This document shows, one piece after another, positions 19,848-23,302 of a stretch of DNA of 23,302 bases. The DNA comes from Cruorifilaria tuberocauda. Taxonomy: Eukaryota; Nematoda; Chromadorea; Rhabditida; Onchocercidae. The position numbers were made by a program, and so were the translations under genes. Where the stretch lies: the NCBI GenBank assembly GCA_013365365.1, contig JABVXU010000736.1:1-23302 (forward strand), written 5' to 3'. The notes below the pieces were generated by a model. It did not search any database. It was given only the letters and a program-made list of their open reading frames with translations, and was not told where the DNA came from. The stretch's first letter is position 1, and each line of letters opens with the position of its first letter.

Positions 19848-19870
19848 GCTGAATAAGCAACTCGCTTAAG

Positions 19871-21280
19871 CTTTTTTCAACACACACACATATGTTTACT
19901 GTGAAATTGATGTTTGCCTGCTACTTTTTGTTTGCTTTCTATTTCAGGGCAAGCTTTTCATGGACTGAATTTCAATTAAAAAATGTAGAAAAAGTATCAT
20001 CAAGCTACAGCTAATCTTTCATTTCAAATCTGATATGATATGATTGAAATAAACTTCTTATCATTCATCTAATGCTATTACTTATTGTTATCATCAAATA
20101 AATATTTCTTTTACTTCAAGTGTAAAATCATTGAGGAATAATATTCAAAAATAAAAACAGTAGAAATTTCATGAGATTTTCATTTAGGTAAAGATAAGCT
20201 AATTTCATAGTTTTCATGATAAGGTAAGTTGGAAAACAGAGTAGAGGAAAATAGTTCATCTATTTTACATTTTCTATCTTCTTAGATTCGAAAAAATTAA
20301 AATTAGAGAAGAGATAATTGAGAATGATAGTTTTTTATTTGTTTTATTTTTCAGTTATAAATTATTCGCTTTGATTACTTTTTATTCCTTATTGATACAA
20401 ATTTCCATGTCTTTTCAAATCATGAAGAAGTTTGTTATTGAACAGATAAAGAGCAAAAGTTAATTTATTTTTTCACGTTTTTATAATTTGATTTTATCAG
20501 CTTTAATTTATTATAAATATCAGTAATTTTAACTTTATCATTAATCTTAACTAACTCTTAATTCGAACTTATTTATGGCAAGCATTACTTTTACTTATTT
20601 ATATTCAAATGAATTTCTTCTCTTCGAAAAATAACAAAATGTTGCAGAACTTGGAATTTGTGCAAAATTTTCATTATATTATATTTTATAAAAAAATTTT
20701 TAGTAAAAAGATGAAATCAATCAAAAAATACTAGAGGAAATCTCAATTATATATTATAACAGAATGAAGTTTGAAGTTTGCGAATTATTTCTCACAGCTT
20801 TCCACTTATTTGATTTTTGCAATTTATCTAGCATCTTAAACTATGCTTAATATCTCATATTACTTGCTTCTTTACATTAGATGTCACTCACCTGTTCATT
20901 ACCTAAATTTATTTGGAAATGCTTTAGGCTGTTGTGATATTTAATCTTACAATACTTTCAACTCTTATGAATTTCAAGCCATCCATCATCTAAGTTCACT
21001 AATATTTCAGATTTGAATGTTTGGAAATTCAAACTGCCTAATTCTTGTCTTATTCTTAAGAAGCTTACTAAAATTTTGAAAATTTTATGGATGAAATAAT
21101 TTCCTGTTGCACAGTACAGGATATCTACTCAAGTTTTGGACGTAAATTTAAATTTCAAATTCTCAATTAAAAGGATTTTTAGAAAGTTTTAATTTACAGC
21201 GACTACAAACAGACAATTAACTTTTGATGACCCCTCATGAGACTGCAGAGTAAGGAAATAACGTAGTGAATGAAGAGGAG
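19871..21280. other. Upstream region of gene B, no supported gene
   Basis: A+T-rich DNA with a short CA repeat (19881-19890). An acceptor-like TTTTAATTTACAG ends at 21199, 81 bp before the proposed gene B start, and could be where its leader begins. Nothing else was seen. Confidence 0.5.
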
Positions 21281-21361
21281 ATGACAGATCGACATTCGTT
21301 ATTTACTGTGCTAGATGTTGAGAGAGCTAGTAAAAAGAGCGCTTTAAAGTTACAGAGGGAG
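21281..21361 (+). CDS. Gene B exon 1 (27 codons)
   Basis: ATG at 21281 opens MTDRHSLFTVLDVERAS and ends in LQRE before the strong donor GAG/GTAAAA, phase 0. It joins in frame to the exon at 21627, whose first codon becomes Gln. An in-frame TAA at 21251-21253 and no earlier ATG support this as the initiator. The composition is protein-like and G+C is locally raised. If the donor is not used the frame stops at 21395. Confidence 0.55.
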
Positions 21362-23200
21362 GTAAAAAAGACTGTGTATAGGAGAAGAGACGGATGAGAG
21401 TAACAAAATTTGCGAAATACAGCATTAGAAGAAAGTGAAATGAGTAAGAGTAATCATTTTGTGGCGGTTGGTGCTTTTTCTTCTGACGATTTTAATTCAA
21501 ATTTAATAACAAATGCGTTCTAGTAGTAGGAAGCGCATATCGAAGTTACGTTACGTACGAAACTTATTACGTCAGTTTTTTGCTCCACCCATTTCGGCGT
21601 TCCACCATTAAATTTGTTATTTATAGCAAATGGATCATAGAAGTCATTTGGAATTATTGCAACAATCATTCGGCTTGAAGAGAAAGGCACGGGAAGGTCA
21701 AGAATGGGAAAGTGAAGATTTTGGACCGGTTACCTGGCAAGAATTATCCAATATGCGTCGTAATTCAGTTATTTTATTCAACAGTGAACTTTACCCGAAT
21801 AAAATATCCGAATGGTCGTTGCGAGCCGAACCGGGACGAGATAATAAATATTACATTTGTGTGTTGTGTAGAAAACTTCAGGTTACTCTTTTATTTTGAC
21901 TTCAAGTCTTCTTACAAATATTTAGGCTTAAATATTATTGAGAAGGTTACATAAATCTATTATTTAGTATGGTTTGTCTCTTGCAATCAATTAATTTGTA
22001 CCACGAATAGCTTTAAAAAAGTTATCCGTTAAATTTATTCAGGGTCGTATAAATCATAATAATACATCTTTGGTAACAATACGTATTTTATGATCACTTG
22101 TATTTCTTTCTCCTTTAGTTATTTTCGAACACTATATCAAGAGCTTCTGTTTCTAAACTACATATGGTAAAACAAAAAATAAACAACATATTATTTAAAC
22201 TATAGTTCTCTAGTTCGCAACAACTAGTTTGCTTATTATAACCAGATTGGATTCATCCATTTCTTGCTTTACATAGAAACAATTAGATTATTTTTGCATT
22301 TCTTTGCAGGATCGTGGTAAACGTTTAATACCACCAGTAAAATTTGGTCCACCGGCTCGTATTTTGGTTCGTAATGGACGTTTTCTCACACACCCGGATT
22401 ATCCTCGTACACCGCATATATGCGGATTCGGTGATAATCCAATGTCTGATCGTGCAGTTGTCCTTGCACGGCGTGCTATGATTCGTGCACGAACCGAAAT
22501 TAGCGAAGATGGCATGACACCACGGGAAAAAATCGACCAAGTTTTAATCAGTTTTAGAGAAGATGAAAAATATTCAAATTTAAGGTACCATTTGAAGCGA
22601 TTATAAGATCTTTTTAAATGAGCTATATTCGATTAAATTATCTAAATATTTTCAGGAAATTTTTTCTTTCGTTTGGTGTAGCGCTGTAAGTAAACATTTC
22701 TTAAGCTCCTCATTTTCTTGATATTTCAGCATTTTTTCAGTGCAATTTTGATAAATGCAAAAAAAATATTACCAACAAACGTTGAAAAGTGTCGAAAACT
22801 TAAAAAATGAAGACCGATTCTTCTCGACGGTTGTATCACGGTTATCACAGTTCAGATAGGGATGATATTTGCTGTAGTTTTTTAAATTTAAGATCAACAT
22901 GTAATCAAATTTTTCTCATAAAATACTTTTAGCGCTGAAGAAATAGAACAAATGGAGGATATGGTATTGGAACGTACACATGGACGCATGTGGTCAGAAT
23001 CGAACTCTGTACGATCACTGTACATCAATCGTCGAAAACTAATAACTGCCAATCGCAACGACAAGCCACGTAAAGTTTACGAGTGTCCAGTAATGGGTTG
23101 TGATTTTCTGACATTTGCACCAGGGATGGTCGATATTCACATTAGCGAGAAACATCGCAATATCAACGGTTCAGATGCAATTGGTTCAGCAGCCTTCGAG
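21281..23200 (+). CDS. Gene B: FLYWCH-like and C2H2 zinc-finger protein (3' end outside window)
   Basis: Exons 21281-21361, 21627-21881, 22310-22584 and 22933-23200 join in frame to give 293 codons; the last donor (GAG/GTGAAA) shows the gene continues beyond the window. Residues 44-49 (LKRKAR) look like a nuclear-localisation signal. C105-x2-C108 with H148-x-C150, in a setting of DNKYYIC, RILVRNGRF and HPDYPRTPHIC, resembles the degenerate FLYWCH/MULE-type zinc-binding domains common in nematodes. A charged linker follows, then a classical C2H2 finger (C255-x4-C260-x12-H273-x4-H278). Probable role: nuclear DNA-binding or transcription factor. The start is the first ATG after an in-frame stop at 21251-21253. 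The domain comparison is from memory of the family pattern, not a search. Confidence 0.7.
21362..21626 (+). other. Gene B intron 1, possible internal promoter
   Basis: Donor GTAAAA and acceptor TTATTTATAG. Three ACGT cores at 21548, 21553 and 21569 (GTTACGTTACGTACG and TTACGTCAG) lie 60-80 bp before the second ATG, which suggests this 265-bp segment may also act as a promoter or outron for a shorter form. Confidence 0.45.
21624..21632 (+). promoter_or_regulatory. Possible SL acceptor and alternative start of gene B
   Basis: TAG at 21624-21626 is followed by CAA and then ATG at 21630. A leader of three bases is typical of SL trans-spliced nematode mRNAs. The same acceptor serves as the ordinary 3' splice site for exon 1, so long and short N-termini could both exist. 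Confidence 0.45.
21627..21881 (+). CDS. Gene B exon 2 (85 codons)
   Basis: The acceptor TTATAG is followed by CAA and ATG (21630). It encodes MDHRSHLELLQQSFG, the basic LKRKAR patch, an acidic stretch and the CVLC zinc-ligand pair near its end, closing with RKLQ at the donor GTTACT in phase 0. The coding bias is strong. Confidence 0.85.
21882..22309 (+). other. Gene B intron 2
   Basis: A 428-bp intron from GTTACT to TTTCTTTGCAG. A+T rich, no feature seen. Confidence 0.8.
22310..22584 (+). CDS. Gene B exon 3 (91 codons plus 2 nt)
   Basis: The acceptor TTTCTTTGCAG precedes DRGKRLIPPVKFGPP. The exon carries the HPDYPRTPHIC part of the FLYWCH-like domain, a basic helix-like stretch (SDRAVVLARRAMIRARTE) and an acidic helix-like segment, ending with AG in phase 2 at the donor GTACCA. 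It has the highest coding character of the window. Confidence 0.9.
22585..22932 (+). other. Gene B intron 3
   Basis: A 348-bp intron from GTACCA to AATACTTTTAG. No other feature seen. Confidence 0.8.
22933..23200 (+). CDS. Gene B exon 4 (89 codons after a split Ser)
   Basis: The first base completes a Ser codon, then AEEIEQMEDMVLERTHG, a basic segment (YINRRKLITANRNDKPRK) and the C2H2 finger YECPVMGCDF...DIHISEKH. It ends with SAAFE before the donor GTGAAA, phase 0. The remaining 102 bases of the window belong to the next intron. Confidence 0.9.
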
Positions 23201-23302
23201 GTGAAAAATTCAATTCGTATTTCCTTTCTTGAAATAAGTAAAAACGGATTTTTGCCTCTACATTATTTATTCTGAAACATGCTAGCACTGAATTTGAAGT
23301 AT

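Noticed and set aside
21712..21954. Second plus-strand frame across gene B exon 2
   Set aside because: Shifted frame within a clear exon; it does not join to exon 3.
22325..22540. Minus-strand frame opposite gene B exon 3
   Set aside because: A shadow of the plus-strand coding exon, which has correct splice sites and phase.
1..23302. tRNA, rRNA, known miRNA, CRISPR or transposase genes
   Set aside because: I looked for B-box-like GTTCGA strings, known nematode miRNA sequences and long transposase-like frames on both strands and found none that held up.

Overview
This window looks like nuclear DNA of a nematode. It is strongly A+T rich (about 70% by eye) and gene-poor. The recognisable coding pieces are short exons split by introns with nematode-style acceptors (TTTCAG, TTTGCAG, TTTTTAG). 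Two first coding exons have an acceptor only a few bases before an ATG, as expected for spliced-leader (SL) trans-splicing. The kilobase-scale introns and base composition fit a clade III (spirurid or filarial) worm better than Caenorhabditis, but that is inference. No bacterial operon, tRNA, rRNA, CRISPR array or autonomous transposon was seen.

Left part, minus strand (gene A, about 8.7 kb down to 1.1 kb or less): I assembled a chain of phase-compatible exons at 8727-8602, 7712-7647, 6899-6846, 6639-6404, 4190-4140 (a 51-nt exon), possibly 2248-2177 (72 nt), and 1286-1104, with a possible last exon at 466-436. The product is hydrophilic. It has a short Arg/Ser patch, a charged helix-like stretch and a Ser/Thr/Tyr/Glu-rich C-terminal part. 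I do not recognise the family.

Right part, plus strand (gene B, 21.3 kb to the right edge, incomplete): four phase-compatible exons (21281-21361, 21627-21881, 22310-22584, 22933-23200) give 293 codons before the window ends. The protein has a basic nuclear-localisation-like patch, a CxxC...HxC segment resembling degenerate FLYWCH/MULE-type zinc-binding domains of nematodes, and a classical C2H2 finger. It is most likely a nuclear DNA-binding protein. A second start is possible at 21630, where an SL-like acceptor lies 3 nt before an ATG.

Middle (8.74-21.28 kb): about 12.5 kb between two divergent genes with no convincing complete gene. It holds degenerate trinucleotide repeats, short tandem repeats, a nine-member ACGT cluster at 15.3-15.6 kb, a 342-bp inverted-repeat unit at 17.4-17.8 kb, a G+C-richer structured patch at 19.77-19.85 kb, and several short candidate exons that I cannot join into genes. 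The long intron of gene A also holds a 23-bp-stem hairpin at 3665-3779. Extended GATA sites (ACTGATAA) are concentrated in the gene A half. The two genes probably do not work together; they share only the divergent layout.
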